A stretch of DNA of 64,000 nucleotides from Cellulomonas taurus (GCF_012931845.1 NZ_CP051884.1:1-64000), one strand, 5' to 3'. Positions 19,195 to 28,731 are shown, counted from the stretch's first letter. Numbers and translations: made by a program. Notes: a model not told the origin generated them from the sequence alone.

Positions 19195-21225
19195 TCAGGG
19201 GTTCGCGGTACCGCCGCCGTTCCCGCCGCCGTTGTTCCCGCCGCCGTTGTTCCCGCCCCCGTTGCCGCCGCCGTTGTTCGACTGCGGAGCGCCCTCGGAC
19301 ACGGTCAGCGTCACCGTGCTGCCCACCTTCACCGAGGTGCCGGGGCTCGGGTTGCTGGACATCACGTTGCCCTCGGCGACGTCGTTGGACTGCGCGCCCT
19401 GGGTGGTCACGGTCAACCCGAGCTGCTGCAGCGCGGAGGTCGCGGACTCGGAGTCCATCCCGACGATGCTGTCCGGGATCGTGACCGTGGTGGGTGCGGT
19501 GGCGATCGACAGGGTGATCGTCGTGCCCTGCGGCACCGGACCGGCCGCCCGGTCCTGACCGATGACCCGACCGGCCTCGACCGTGTCGGACTCCTGGGTC
19601 TTGATCACCGCCGACAGCTTGAGCTTGCCCAGTTCGGCCTGCGCCTCGTCCTGGGTCTTGCCGGTCAGGTCCGGGAGGTCGACCTGGCCGGAGGCCACGA
19701 CGATCGTGATCTCGGCGCCCGCGGCGACCGCCTGGCCCGCCGCCGGGTCGGTGCGCAGCACCCGGTCCTCGGCCTGGTCGGGGCTGTTCTCCTGCGTCAC
19801 GTTGCCGACGGTGAATCCGGCGGCCTCCAACTGGTCGCGTGCCTGCTGCTGGCTCATCCCGCTGACGTCGGGCACCGAGGCGGTGTCCGGGCCGGTGGAG
19901 ACGTACAGGGTGACGGTGGAGCCCTCGTCGACGGAGGTGCCTTCGGTGGGGTCGGATCGGGTGACCATCCCGGCCGCCACGGTCGCCGATGTCTCCTCGA
20001 CCCGCTTGGACTCCAGTTTGGCGTCGGTCAGCGCGGCGGTCGCGTCCGCCTCGGCCAGACCCACCACCGTGGGCACCTCGACCTGCGGCGTCGGATCGGG
20101 CTTGTTGCCCTGGAGCAGCACCCAGATCAGACCGGCGACCGCGAGGACGCCGATGATGCTCAGGGTGATCCAGAGCCACTTCTTGGACTTCTCCGGCTCG
20201 GCCTCGTCCAGATCGGTCGAGGTGCCGACCGGCTCGACGGCGGTCGGGGCCCAGGCGGGCGCGACCGAACCGTCCATCACCTGGGTGGCCTCGGCTGCCT
20301 GCGGGGAGATCACCTGCGTGGCACCCAGACCGGCTGCGGCCAGCGCCGGGGCGGCGACATGTCCACCGCGGGCGGCCGATTCCAGGTCGGCGCGGAACTC
20401 GGCGGCCGATGAGTACCGGTGGTCGCGCTCCTTGGCCAGTGCCTTCGCACAGATCCGGTCCAGCACCTCCGGGACGTCGGAGGCGAGGGAGCTCGGCGCC
20501 GGGGCCTGCTCGCGGACGTGCTGGTAGGCGACCGCGACCGGCGAGTCACCGATGAACGGCGGGCGACCGGTGAGCAGCTCGAACAGCAGGCAGCCGGCCG
20601 AGTACAGGTCCGAGCGCGCGTCGACGGTCTCGCCGCGCGCCTGCTCCGGGGACAGGTACTGCGCGGTGCCGATCACCGCCTGGGTCTGGGTCATGGTGGC
20701 GGCGGAGTCCGCGACCGCGCGGGCGATGCCGAAGTCCATCACCTTGACCGCCCCGGTGGGGGTCAGCATGACGTTCGCGGGCTTGATGTCCCGGTGCACG
20801 ATCCCGGCGTGGTGCGAGTACTCCAGCGCCGACAGCACACCGGTGGTGATCTCGATCGCCTCGTCGATCGGCACCGCCTGGCCGTCGCGCAGGATGTCGC
20901 GGACGGTGTGCCCCTCGACGTACTCCATCACGATGAACGGCACGTGCTGGACGGCACCGGTCGCGAAGTCGGTGATGGTGTCCTCGCCGGTGTCGTAGAC
21001 AGCGACGATCGCCGGGTGGTTCAGTGCCGCGGCCGCCTGCGCCTCCCGACGGAACCGCGCCAGGAACGACGGGTCGCGTGCCAGGTCCGAGCGCAGGATC
21101 TTGATCGCCACGGTGCGACCCAGCCGGGTGTCGTGCCCGATGTGCACCTCGGCCATGCCACCACGGCCGATGAGCTCGCCGACCTCGTACCGTCCGGCGA
21201 GGATCCGGGATCCGTCGTCCACCAC
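19195..21225 (-). CDS. pknB: PASTA-domain Ser/Thr protein kinase PknB
   Basis: Membrane kinase that senses muropeptides or lipid II and controls growth and division. The 676-residue product has a kinase domain at about 12-275 (GRGGMAEV loop, HRDIKPANV, DFGIA, GTAQYLSPEQA), a juxtamembrane linker, a membrane segment near 348-370, and four PASTA domains at about 378-640. The extreme C-terminus is an unusual Gly/Asn tail of GGGN/GGGNN repeats (about 650-673) ending TANP. Its GTG shares one base with the pknA TAG (TAGTG), so translation is coupled. It is the last gene of the fhaA-pknB operon. Confidence 0.95.
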   Translation of the reverse strand: MVDDGSRILAGRYEVGELIGRGGMAEVHIGHDTRLGRTVAIKILRSDLARDPSFLARFRREAQAAAALNHPAIVAVYDTGEDTITDFATGAVQHVPFIVMEYVEGHTVRDILRDGQAVPIDEAIEITTGVLSALEYSHHAGIVHRDIKPANVMLTPTGAVKVMDFGIARAVADSAATMTQTQAVIGTAQYLSPEQARGETVDARSDLYSAGCLLFELLTGRPPFIGDSPVAVAYQHVREQAPAPSSLASDVPEVLDRICAKALAKERDHRYSSAAEFRADLESAARGGHVAAPALAAAGLGATQVISPQAAEATQVMDGSVAPAWAPTAVEPVGTSTDLDEAEPEKSKKWLWITLSIIGVLAVAGLIWVLLQGNKPDPTPQVEVPTVVGLAEADATAALTDAKLESKRVEETSATVAAGMVTRSDPTEGTSVDEGSTVTLYVSTGPDTASVPDVSGMSQQQARDQLEAAGFTVGNVTQENSPDQAEDRVLRTDPAAGQAVAAGAEITIVVASGQVDLPDLTGKTQDEAQAELGKLKLSAVIKTQESDTVEAGRVIGQDRAAGPVPQGTTITLSIATAPTTVTIPDSIVGMDSESATSALQQLGLTVTTQGAQSNDVAEGNVMSSNPSPGTSVKVGSTVTLTVSEGAPQSNNGGGNGGGNNGGGNNGGGNGGGTANP

Positions 21226-22553
21226 TAGGCGTCCTTCACTGTCGTCGTCTGGGCGTCCGGGCCGAACCCGGACACGCGCTCGCGCATCATGTCATTGTCC
21301 CCTGCGGCCAGGACTCGGCCCACACTGGTCGTGCTCAGATCGTGATCGAGCGGGAACCGGTCCGCGGAACCGACGATCTTGTCGGCCAGCGCGGCCCCGA
21401 GCAGTGCCACGACCAGGACGGCGAGTGCCAGCAGCGGCCAGCGCACCTGCATCCGATCCAGCCGGCTGCGCGGGATGCGGGCGTGCGGGCGGTTGACCGG
21501 TCCGCTGCCCCGTGGCGGCGTGTGCTGGCCCAGCGGCCGGCCGGTGCGCGGGTCGAAGGCCGGTGGCAGCGGCTGGTCGGCGGTCATCGGGTTCGGCGTC
21601 GCCGCCTGCCCGCGCACCCGGGTTGCCCCGTCGGCGGACGGCCGACCGCGCTCGCTCCGGGGCCGGCCGCCCACCGGGATCGCCGCCGGACGCGGTGCGT
21701 CGCTGCCGGGCAGCGACGGCATCCCGGCGGCCGGGGTGCGGGGCACCAGGGCGTCCAGCAGGTCGGCGAGTTCCTCGGCGGTCGCCGGGCGCTCGACGGG
21801 GTCCTTGGCCAGCAACCGCATGATGAGCCGGGCCAGCGCCGGGTCGACCTGCGCGGGCAGTGGCGGCACCGCCTGGTTCACGTGCGCCACGGCGATGTCC
21901 ACCGCGGTCGCGCCGGTGAAGGGCCGCTTCCCGGCGGTGGCCTCGTAGGCGATGATCCCGAGCGCGTACATGTCGGAGGCGGCGCTGGCCGGGCCGCCGA
22001 CCGCCTGCTCGGGGGACAGGTACTGCGCCGTCCCCATCACCATGCCGGTCGCCGTCATCGGCACCTGGTTGCTGGCCATCGAGACACCGAAGTCGGTCAG
22101 CTTCACCTTGCCGGTGGGCGTGATCATGATGTTGCCCGGCTTCACGTCCCGGTGCACCACCCCCGCCTGGTGCGCGACGTGCAGCGCCCGGGCCGCCTGG
22201 GACAGGATCGGCAGCAGGGTGCGCGGCGGCATCACCGGGTCCTTGTCCAGGATGTCGCTCATCGGGTCGCCGATGATCAGCTCCATCGCCAGGAACGCGG
22301 AGCCCTGCTGCTCGCCGTAGTCGTAGAGCGCGGCGATGCCGGGGTGGGACAGCGAGCCGGCGTTGCGGGCCTCGGTACGGAACCGGGCCAGGAATCCGGC
22401 GTCACCGGCGAACTCCTCGCGCAGCACCTTGACCGCGACGTCCCGCTCCAGCGACTGGTCGTGGGCCACCCAGACCTCACCCATGCCGCCGACGGCGATC
22501 CGCCGGGTCAGGCGGTAGCGACCGCCGAGCACCACTCCCGCGTCCGGCCTCAC
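21225..22553 (-). CDS. pknA: Ser/Thr protein kinase PknA
   Basis: Kinase that regulates cell shape and division with PknB. From the GTG at 22553 the product has 442 residues: kinase domain at about 8-270 (AVGGMGEV, HRDVKPGNIM, LTDFGVS, SPEQA), a Pro/Arg-rich linker, one membrane segment near 378-398 and a short external tail without PASTA repeats. I place the start at GTG 22553 because it forms a GTGA overlap with the pbpA stop; the longer open frame upstream only overlaps pbpA and is low complexity. Confidence 0.93.
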   Translation of the reverse strand: MRPDAGVVLGGRYRLTRRIAVGGMGEVWVAHDQSLERDVAVKVLREEFAGDAGFLARFRTEARNAGSLSHPGIAALYDYGEQQGSAFLAMELIIGDPMSDILDKDPVMPPRTLLPILSQAARALHVAHQAGVVHRDVKPGNIMITPTGKVKLTDFGVSMASNQVPMTATGMVMGTAQYLSPEQAVGGPASAASDMYALGIIAYEATAGKRPFTGATAVDIAVAHVNQAVPPLPAQVDPALARLIMRLLAKDPVERPATAEELADLLDALVPRTPAAGMPSLPGSDAPRPAAIPVGGRPRSERGRPSADGATRVRGQAATPNPMTADQPLPPAFDPRTGRPLGQHTPPRGSGPVNRPHARIPRSRLDRMQVRWPLLALAVLVVALLGAALADKIVGSADRFPLDHDLSTTSVGRVLAAGDNDMMRERVSGFGPDAQTTTVKDA

Positions 22554-24007
22554 TTGTCGATCACCGCCTGGATCACCGCGCGGGCGATCGGTGCTGCCAC
22601 CCGGCCACCGGTCGCCTCGGAACCGGAGTCGCCGCCGTTCAGGACGATGGCTGCCACGGCCACCTGCGGGTTGTCGGCGGGGGCGAAGGCGGTGAACCAC
22701 GCGTGCGGGTTCGCCCCGTCGACGCCGGTCTGCGCCGTGCCGCTCTTGCCGGCGACCTGCACACCGCTGATCTGGGCGGCGGTGCCGGAGCCGGACTGCA
22801 CCACGCCGAGCATCATGTCGGTGAGCTGCTGGGCGGTGTCCGCGGAGACCGCCTGGGAGTAGGTGCTGGGCTCGGTCTGGCTGATCACGTCCAGGTCCGC
22901 GGTGCGGACGGTGTCGATCAGGTAGGGGCGCATCAGCTCACCACCGTTCGCGATCGCGGCGGCGACCATCGCCATCTGCAGCGGGGTCGAGCGCACCGAC
23001 TCCTGACCGATCGCGGTGAGGGCGGTCTGCGCGGCGTTCGGGTCCGCCGGGTAGGTGGAGGTCGCCACCGGCATCGGGATGTCCAGCGAGTCGTCGCCGA
23101 AGCCGAACTTCTCCGCCTGATCCCGGATCGCGTCGTCGCCGAGGGTCGCGCCCAGGTCGGCGAAGGCGGTGTTGCAGCTGATCCGGAGGGCGTTCGCCAG
23201 CGTGGTCTCGTCGTTGGCGCCGCAGGAGCCGCCGCCGAAGTTCGGCAGCGTGGTGCTGGTTCCGGGCAGCGTGTAGAGCGTCGGCGCAGGCAGCACCGAC
23301 TCCGGGGTGTAGTTCCCCGACTCCAGGGCGGCGGCCGCCGTGACCAGCTTGAACGTCGACCCCGGCGGGTAGTTCTCCTGGATGGTCTTGTTGCGCAGCG
23401 GGTTGCCGTCGGCGTTGAGCAGGTCCTGGTAGGCGGTGTTCGCGGCCGCGGTGTCGTGGGTGGACAGCGCGTTCGGGTCGTAGCCGGGCGTGGAGACCAT
23501 CGCCAGGATCTTCCCGGTGGACGGCTCGATGGCGACCACCGCGCCCTGCTGGCCGCCGAGTGCGTCCACCGCCGCCTGCTGGGCTGCCGGGTCCAGGGTC
23601 AGCTCCACCGACGATCCCTGCGGCTGCGCGCCGGTGACCAGGTCCTGCACCCGCTGCCAGAACAGCGAGTCGGCGGAACCGGTGAGCAGGTCGTTCGCCG
23701 ACTTCTCCAGGCCCCAACCGCCGTTGACGATGGAGTAGAAGCCGGTGACGGTCGAGTACAGGCCGGGCTGCAGGTAGCTGCGCTGGAAGCCGTAGGGGTC
23801 GTCGACCGGCGTCGACTGCGCGACGACCTCCCCGCCGACGATGATCGGCCCACGTGGCTTGCCGTACTCGCGGTAGAGCGTGCGGACGTTACGGGTGTCG
23901 TTGTTCAGCGAGGACGCCTGCACGAACTGGACGTAGGTGGTGCCGACCAGCAGGACCAGGAACATCACCATCGTGATGCTGGCCAGACGGCGCAGGGCGG
24001 TGTTCAC
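22550..24007 (-). CDS. pbpA: Penicillin-binding protein PbpA (class B transpeptidase)
   Basis: Cross-links peptidoglycan during elongation or division, working with the RodA/FtsW glycosyltransferase encoded upstream. The 485-residue product has an N-terminal membrane anchor at about 9-30, a dimerisation region, and the transpeptidase domain with SxxK as STFK at 217-220, SxN as SCN in RISCNTAF, and KSGTAQTG near the C-terminus. GTG start in a GTGA overlap with the rodA stop. Confidence 0.95.
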   Translation of the reverse strand: MNTALRRLASITMVMFLVLLVGTTYVQFVQASSLNNDTRNVRTLYREYGKPRGPIIVGGEVVAQSTPVDDPYGFQRSYLQPGLYSTVTGFYSIVNGGWGLEKSANDLLTGSADSLFWQRVQDLVTGAQPQGSSVELTLDPAAQQAAVDALGGQQGAVVAIEPSTGKILAMVSTPGYDPNALSTHDTAAANTAYQDLLNADGNPLRNKTIQENYPPGSTFKLVTAAAALESGNYTPESVLPAPTLYTLPGTSTTLPNFGGGSCGANDETTLANALRISCNTAFADLGATLGDDAIRDQAEKFGFGDDSLDIPMPVATSTYPADPNAAQTALTAIGQESVRSTPLQMAMVAAAIANGGELMRPYLIDTVRTADLDVISQTEPSTYSQAVSADTAQQLTDMMLGVVQSGSGTAAQISGVQVAGKSGTAQTGVDGANPHAWFTAFAPADNPQVAVAAIVLNGGDSGSEATGGRVAAPIARAVIQAVIDK

Positions 24008-25497
24008 AGGTCACCTCCGTCGGAGCGGCGCAGGGCCTGGGTGGGCTGGTCGTCGGTCGGCGCGACCTTCGGGGTGGCGTCCGCCAGCGCGCGGGCCGGT
24101 GCCATCCCGATGCTCAGTCCACCGGCGGGCGTTTGCACGATGTCGCCGGTGAGCACCGGGGCCGGTCGGCGTGCGTCGTCGGAGATGCGGAGCAGCAGCG
24201 CGACCACCACCCAGTTCGCCAGCAGCGACGAGCCGCCGTAGGCGAGGAACGGGGTGGTCAGACCGGTCAGCGGGATGATCCGGGTGATGCCGCCCACCAC
24301 CACGAAGCACTGGAAGGCGATCACGAAGGCGAGACCGGCGGCGAGCAGCTTGCCGAAGCCGTCCCGGACCCCGATCGCGGTCCGCATGCCGCGCTGGCAG
24401 AGCACCAGGTACAGCGCCAGCAGCGCCATCAGACCGGTCAGCCCGAGTTCCTCGCCGAGGGAGGCCACGATGAAGTCCGACTCGGCGAAGGGCACCAGAT
24501 CCGGTCGGCCCTGGCCCCAGCCGGTGCCGAACAGTCCGCCGCTGGCCAGGCCGAACAGTCCGCGCACCAGCTGACCGGAGCCACCGGGGGAACGGTCGAA
24601 GACCTCGGGGTCGAGCGCGTGCAGCCAGACGTCGAACCGGGCGGCCACGTGCCCGAAGGTCGAGGCGGCCAGCACCACGCCACCGGCGAACAGCAGCAGA
24701 CCGATCACGATCCAGCTCAGCCGCTCGGTGGCGACGTAGAGCATCGCGACGAACAGCCCGAACAGCAGCAGCGACGTGCCGAGGTCCCGCTCGAAGACCA
24801 GCACCGCGATCGAGGCGCCCCAGACCACCAGGATCGGGCCGAGGTCGCGCAGCCGGGGCAGCTGGAGGCCGAGGATCTTCGGGCCGGCCAGCGCCAGGGT
24901 GTCCCGGTGCGTGACCAGGTACCCGGCGAAGAAGATGGCCAGCGCGATCTTGGCCAGCTCGGCGGGTTGCAGCGAGAACCCGAGGGCGCGCACCCAGATC
25001 CGGGCGCCGTTGATCGTGGTGCCGAGTCCGGGCACCAGCGGCAGGGCGACCAGCACCAGACCGGCGACCATCGCGGTGTAGGTGTAGCGCCGCAGCGTGC
25101 GGTGATCGCGCAGCAGGATCAGCACCAGACAGGCCAGCACCACGGAGATCGCCGACCACGCCAACTGCTTGCCGGCGAACATCTGGGTCATGCCCCGGGC
25201 CTCACGGGCCAGGTCGATCCGGTAGATCATCGCCAGGCCGACGCCGTTCAGCGCCACCACTACCGGCACGATCACCGGGTCGGCGTAGGGCGCCCGCCAC
25301 CGGACCACCAGGTGCACCAGCAACGCGAGACCGGTCATCCCGGCGCCGTAACCCAGCACGTCGGCGGGCAGCTCCTCGGTCGCCCCCAGCCCCACCAGGG
25401 CATAGGACGCGATGCCGATCACCAGGGCGAGCAGGAGCAGACCGAGTTCGGTGCCCCGCCCGGCGCGCACCCGGTGCGCCTGGACGGTCGCCATCAC
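24004..25497 (-). CDS. rodA: SEDS glycosyltransferase RodA/FtsW
   Basis: Polymerises lipid II into glycan strands, paired with the class B PBP encoded next to it. The 497-residue protein has about 12 membrane segments and SEDS motifs including WVRALGFSLQPAELAKIALA, the ERDLGTSLL segment with its catalytic-type Asp, and ITRIIPLTGLTTPFLAYGGS. The gene sits in the pknB cluster as in other actinobacteria, where it is called rodA. GTG 25497 overlaps the pstP stop; ATG 25494 is an alternative. Confidence 0.94.
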   Translation of the reverse strand: MMATVQAHRVRAGRGTELGLLLLALVIGIASYALVGLGATEELPADVLGYGAGMTGLALLVHLVVRWRAPYADPVIVPVVVALNGVGLAMIYRIDLAREARGMTQMFAGKQLAWSAISVVLACLVLILLRDHRTLRRYTYTAMVAGLVLVALPLVPGLGTTINGARIWVRALGFSLQPAELAKIALAIFFAGYLVTHRDTLALAGPKILGLQLPRLRDLGPILVVWGASIAVLVFERDLGTSLLLFGLFVAMLYVATERLSWIVIGLLLFAGGVVLAASTFGHVAARFDVWLHALDPEVFDRSPGGSGQLVRGLFGLASGGLFGTGWGQGRPDLVPFAESDFIVASLGEELGLTGLMALLALYLVLCQRGMRTAIGVRDGFGKLLAAGLAFVIAFQCFVVVGGITRIIPLTGLTTPFLAYGGSSLLANWVVVALLLRISDDARRPAPVLTGDIVQTPAGGLSIGMAPARALADATPKVAPTDDQPTQALRRSDGGDL

Positions 25498-26825
25498 GGA
25501 GCGTCCGTCGGCTGCGGATCGAGGGAGTCGGTGGCGCTCCGGGTCACCGACGGCGAGGGCGTCGGCTCGGGCTCCGGCGTCGCGTCCTCGGCCAGTGCGT
25601 CGACCCGCTCCCGGGCGCGGGCCAACGAATCGGTGTGGATCGTCTGCTCCACCCGCTGCTGGACGTACGGCGGGAGGTCGTCCAGGGCGAGGTCGGTCAC
25701 CTCGACCACCTCGGAGAAGGTCACCGGGCCGAGGGTCTGCGGGATGCCCCGGTAGATCGTGACCTGGCCGTCGGACTCCCCGACGTAGAACTGGGTCTGC
25801 GTCCAGCGGTAGAAGCCGAAGGCGGCGCCGGCCACGACCAGGAGCGCGAGCACCGTGAACAGCCAGCCGCGGATCCGGCGGCGGCGACGGGCACGACGCT
25901 CGTCGTCATCGGCGTCGTCGTCCTCCGACGGCTCGGCGACGACCGGAACCCCACCGGCCGGGGTGTTCGCCTGCCGGGACAGCTCGGCGGCCCGGGCCGC
26001 CGGACCGTCCGAGGCGGCAGTCGGGGTGTTCCGCGTGGTGGCGGCCGACCCGACGATCACGGCGTTCGTGTTCGGTCCGGCGCCGTCCGGCAGGGTGTCC
26101 AGCTCGACCACGTCCGCGACGATCACCGTCACGTTGTCGCCGCCACCGGCACGCAGGGCCAGCTGGACCAGTCGCTCGGCGCAGGTGTCGACGTCCTGGA
26201 TCTCGTGCAGGGTGCGGGCGATGGTGTCGCCGCTGACGAAGCCGGACAGTCCGTCCGAGCACAGCAGCCACCGGTCGCCGGACCGTGCCTCGCGCACCGA
26301 CAGGTCCGGGGCGATGTCCGCGTCGAAGTCGCCGAGCACCCGCATGACCACCGACCGCTGGGGGTGGTGCTCGGCCTCCTCCGGCGTGATCTTGCCGGTG
26401 TTGACCAGGTGCTGGACGAAGGTGTGGTCGGTGGTGACCTGAGTCAGCACCCCGTCGCGCAGCAGGTAGCCGCGGGAGTCACCGAGGTGCACCATCGCGA
26501 GCTTGTTGCCGGAGCGCAGGATCGCGGTCACCGTGGTGCCCATCCCGGCCAGTTCCGGCTGCTCCTGGGACAGCGAGATGATCTCGTCCCGGGCGCCGTC
26601 CAGGGCGCGTTCCAGCTCATCCAGTGCGTCGTCCGGACCGTGCGACTCGCCGTCCAGCGGTGCCAGGGCCGCGATCGCCACCGAGGAGGCGACGTCGCCT
26701 CCGGCGTGCCCGCCCATCCCGTCGGCGACCACCAGCAGGTGCGGACCGGCGTAGGCGGAGTCCTGGTTGTTCGACCGGACCAGGCCGACGTCGGAGCGGG
26801 CGGCGTACCGCAGTGCGATGCTCAC
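25494..26825 (-). CDS. pstP: PP2C-family Ser/Thr phosphatase PstP
   Basis: Reverses phosphorylation by PknA and PknB. The 443-residue protein has the metal-dependent PP2C fold at about 5-235 (RSNNQDSAYAG, VADGMGGHAGGD, HLGDSRGYLLRDG, CSDGLSGFV, GGGDNVTVIVADV), a linker rich in Arg (RRARRRRRIRGW), a membrane segment near 315-337, and an external domain ending in a Pro/Glu-rich tail. fhaB lies 5 bases upstream; the stop overlaps rodA. Confidence 0.95.
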   Translation of the reverse strand: MSIALRYAARSDVGLVRSNNQDSAYAGPHLLVVADGMGGHAGGDVASSVAIAALAPLDGESHGPDDALDELERALDGARDEIISLSQEQPELAGMGTTVTAILRSGNKLAMVHLGDSRGYLLRDGVLTQVTTDHTFVQHLVNTGKITPEEAEHHPQRSVVMRVLGDFDADIAPDLSVREARSGDRWLLCSDGLSGFVSGDTIARTLHEIQDVDTCAERLVQLALRAGGGDNVTVIVADVVELDTLPDGAGPNTNAVIVGSAATTRNTPTAASDGPAARAAELSRQANTPAGGVPVVAEPSEDDDADDDERRARRRRRIRGWLFTVLALLVVAGAAFGFYRWTQTQFYVGESDGQVTIYRGIPQTLGPVTFSEVVEVTDLALDDLPPYVQQRVEQTIHTDSLARARERVDALAEDATPEPEPTPSPSVTRSATDSLDPQPTDAP

Positions 26826-26830
26826 GCCGG

Positions 26831-27316
26831 TTACCCCTGCAACTCGATGACGCTCTGGCCGATCCGGATCGGCGTGCCCGGCCGGACCTCGACGGTGCCG
26901 GTGATCCGACGGTCGTCGACGAACGTGCCGTTGGTCGACCCGAGGTCCTCGACGTACCAGAGGCCGTCCTGCTGGAACACCCGGGCGTGCTGGGAGGAGG
27001 AGTAGTCGTCGTCCAGCACCAGGGTGCAGGACGGGGCGCGGCCGATCAGCACCGCCGAGCCGCCGAGCGGCAACGTGGTGCCGCGCAACGGCCCCTCGGT
27101 CAGCACCAACCGGGTCGGGCCGGAGCGACGGGGCTTGGCAGCGGCGGGTGCGGGAGCGGCGACGTTCGCGTTCACCGGGGCAGCCGCCTTCTGACGACGG
27201 TTGGTGATCCGGGTGCCGTACAGATCACGACGCAGCACGCCGATCGCCGACAGCACCAGTGCCCACAGCAGCACCAGGTAGCCCAACCGGAGCAGGGTGA
27301 CCGTCAGCTCACTCAT
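26831..27316 (-). CDS. fhaB: FHA-domain protein FhaB (FipA-like)
   Basis: Binds phosphothreonine on PknA/B substrates and connects signalling to FtsZ/FtsQ and wall enzymes. The 161-residue protein has an N-terminal membrane segment (about 10-30) and a C-terminal FHA domain with GRAPSCTLVLDD, the phosphate-binding SSSQHARV and DLGSTNGTFVDD. It lies 9 bases after fhaA and 5 bases before pstP. Confidence 0.94.
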   Translation of the reverse strand: MSELTVTLLRLGYLVLLWALVLSAIGVLRRDLYGTRITNRRQKAAAPVNANVAAPAPAAAKPRRSGPTRLVLTEGPLRGTTLPLGGSAVLIGRAPSCTLVLDDDYSSSQHARVFQQDGLWYVEDLGSTNGTFVDDRRITGTVEVRPGTPIRIGQSVIELQG

Positions 27317-27325
27317 GTCTGCCGT

Positions 27326-28036
27326 TCACTCGTCGACCTCGCCGTCGCCATCGCCGGTCCAGAACATGATGCGGGTGCGCCCGATGGTCAGCGTGTTGCC
27401 GTCCAGCAGCGTCGCGGCCGGCACCTGGTGCCCCTCCACGTACAGCCCGTTGGTCGATCCGAGATCCGAGGCGACCACACCCTGCGGGGACACCCGGATC
27501 TCCAGGTGACGACGCGAGACACCCGGGTCGTCCACCACGATGTCCGCCTCCGAGCCGCGGCCGATCACCGTCACCGGCCCGGTCAGCAGGTACCGCTGCC
27601 CGTCGATGTCGATCAGCGGGTGCCGGGGACTCGGCGCGGCAGCTGTCGCCGGAGCGGCAGCGCCCCGAACGGTCGCCGACTTCACCCGGAACCGACCGAC
27701 CTCCAGGTCCTCGTACTCGTGGAAGGCCACCGTCACCGGGCCGACGAACGCGTAGCGCTGACCGGTGGCGTGGTCGGTCACATTGGCCGCCAGCTCGTCC
27801 GCCAGCGCCTCCGCACCCCACGCCTCGACCTGGTCGTAGTCGCCGGGGGACAGCTCGATGATGAACTCGTTCGGGACCACGGTCCGGTCCCGGCCCACCA
27901 CGGCGGCGCGGTCGTCGACCTCACGCCGCAGCGCGCTCGCCAGCTCCACCGGCTTGACCTCACTGCGGAACGCCTTGGCGAAGGCCGTGTTCACGACGCG
28001 CTCGACCCCGTGCTCGAACCGGTCGAGGATGCCCAT
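27326..28036 (-). CDS. fhaA: DUF3662 and FHA-domain protein FhaA
   Basis: Phosphopeptide-binding scaffold of the PknB pathway; in mycobacteria it binds the phosphorylated pseudokinase domain of MviN/MurJ. The 236-residue product has an N-terminal DUF3662 domain (MGILDRFEHGVERVVNTAF onward, about 1-125) and a C-terminal FHA domain with VIGRGSEADIVVDD, SRRHLEIRV and DLGSTNGLYV. ATG 28036 is chosen because GAGAGGTGG precedes it; the frame continues upstream without conservation. It is the first gene of the minus-strand operon that runs to pknB. Confidence 0.93.
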   Translation of the reverse strand: MGILDRFEHGVERVVNTAFAKAFRSEVKPVELASALRREVDDRAAVVGRDRTVVPNEFIIELSPGDYDQVEAWGAEALADELAANVTDHATGQRYAFVGPVTVAFHEYEDLEVGRFRVKSATVRGAAAPATAAAPSPRHPLIDIDGQRYLLTGPVTVIGRGSEADIVVDDPGVSRRHLEIRVSPQGVVASDLGSTNGLYVEGHQVPAATLLDGNTLTIGRTRIMFWTGDGDGEVDE

Positions 28037-28234
28037 GTCCACCACCTCTCTGGCCGTCGTCCTCATCGGGCCGCACACCAGAGCGGCGGCGACAGTCTCG
28101 GTAGATGGTAGCGATGCGATGCCCACTGACGCGTCATCGGAGTGACGGCGCGCGGGGGCGATTCTGTGCGCACACGTGGCGGTGACGTGCCGATGTGCAG
28201 ACCACCCCCCAAGCCGTGCTAACTTTCTCTCAGC

Positions 28235-28317
28235 GCGCGAGTGGCGGAACGGCAGACGCGCTGGCTTCAGGTGCCAGTGTCCGAAAGGGCGTGGGGGTTC
28301 AAATCCCCCCTCGCGCA
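28235..28317 (+). tRNA. leuT: tRNA-Leu (CAG anticodon)
   Basis: An 83-nt class II tRNA: acceptor GCGCGAG/CTCGCGC, anticodon CAG at 28268-28270 in a TTCAGGT loop, a long variable arm (GTCCGAAAGGGC), and T arm GGGGGTTCAAATCCCCC. CCA is not encoded. TGCTAACTT at 28217 is a likely promoter -10. The gene marks the left edge of the foreign-looking segment. Confidence 0.96.
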
Positions 28318-28358
28318 CGCTGGGTTGTTCGTCTAAGGACAGCCGAGGTAGTTCAGGT

Positions 28359-28392
28359 AACCCCTGGCCGGAGTGATCCGGCCAGGGGTTTT
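28359..28392 (+). terminator. Terminator after tRNA-Leu
   Basis: A perfect 13-bp stem AACCCCTGGCCGG (28359-28371) with its complement (28378-28390), 6-base loop, TTTT tail. Confidence 0.85.
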
Positions 28393-28503
28393 CCGTTTGC
28401 CGGGTGTGACCTGCGGTTCCGCTCGCACGCTGGTGTGGTGGGTTGCTTGTGGGCGGGGCTGAGGGGCGCTGGCGTGGGCACGCCCACGATGCCCGCTGAC
28501 CGG

Positions 28504-28731
28504 TCAGCGAGCTATAGGGGTAGTGCTATTCAGTTCGTCAGGGCCAGGTTGCCGCGCCGGTGGGGGTAAGCCGGGCTGGTTCGGCGGTGTGTGGTCTTGC
28601 GGGTCGAACGCGTCCGCCAGGCCGGTCGAGTCGACGATTGCCTCGGCGACCTTCGTGGCCCGCGCGAGCGACAAGTCGCACGCCTCCAGGACATGCTTGG
28701 GCAGTGGGACCAGGAGCAGTGGTCCGGTCAC
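28504..28731 (-). CDS. Unrecognised small protein, possibly remnant
   Basis: A 75-residue ORF. Its GTG start overlaps the stop of the upstream minus-strand fragment by four bases (GTGA), which suggests a real coupled pair. The product begins VTGPLLLVPLPKHVLEACD, has a helical segment around LSLARATKVAEAIVDSTG, and a proline-rich tail. I recognise no family. The neighbour is frameshifted, so this may be decaying too. Confidence 0.35.
   Translation of the reverse strand: MTGPLLLVPLPKHVLEACDLSLARATKVAEAIVDSTGLADAFDPQDHTPPNQPGLPPPARQPGPDELNSTTPIAR

Noticed and set aside
22554-22700. Longer PknA start extending 49 codons into pbpA
   Set aside because: The extension is out of frame with pbpA, low complexity, and replaced by a clean GTGA overlap start at 22553.
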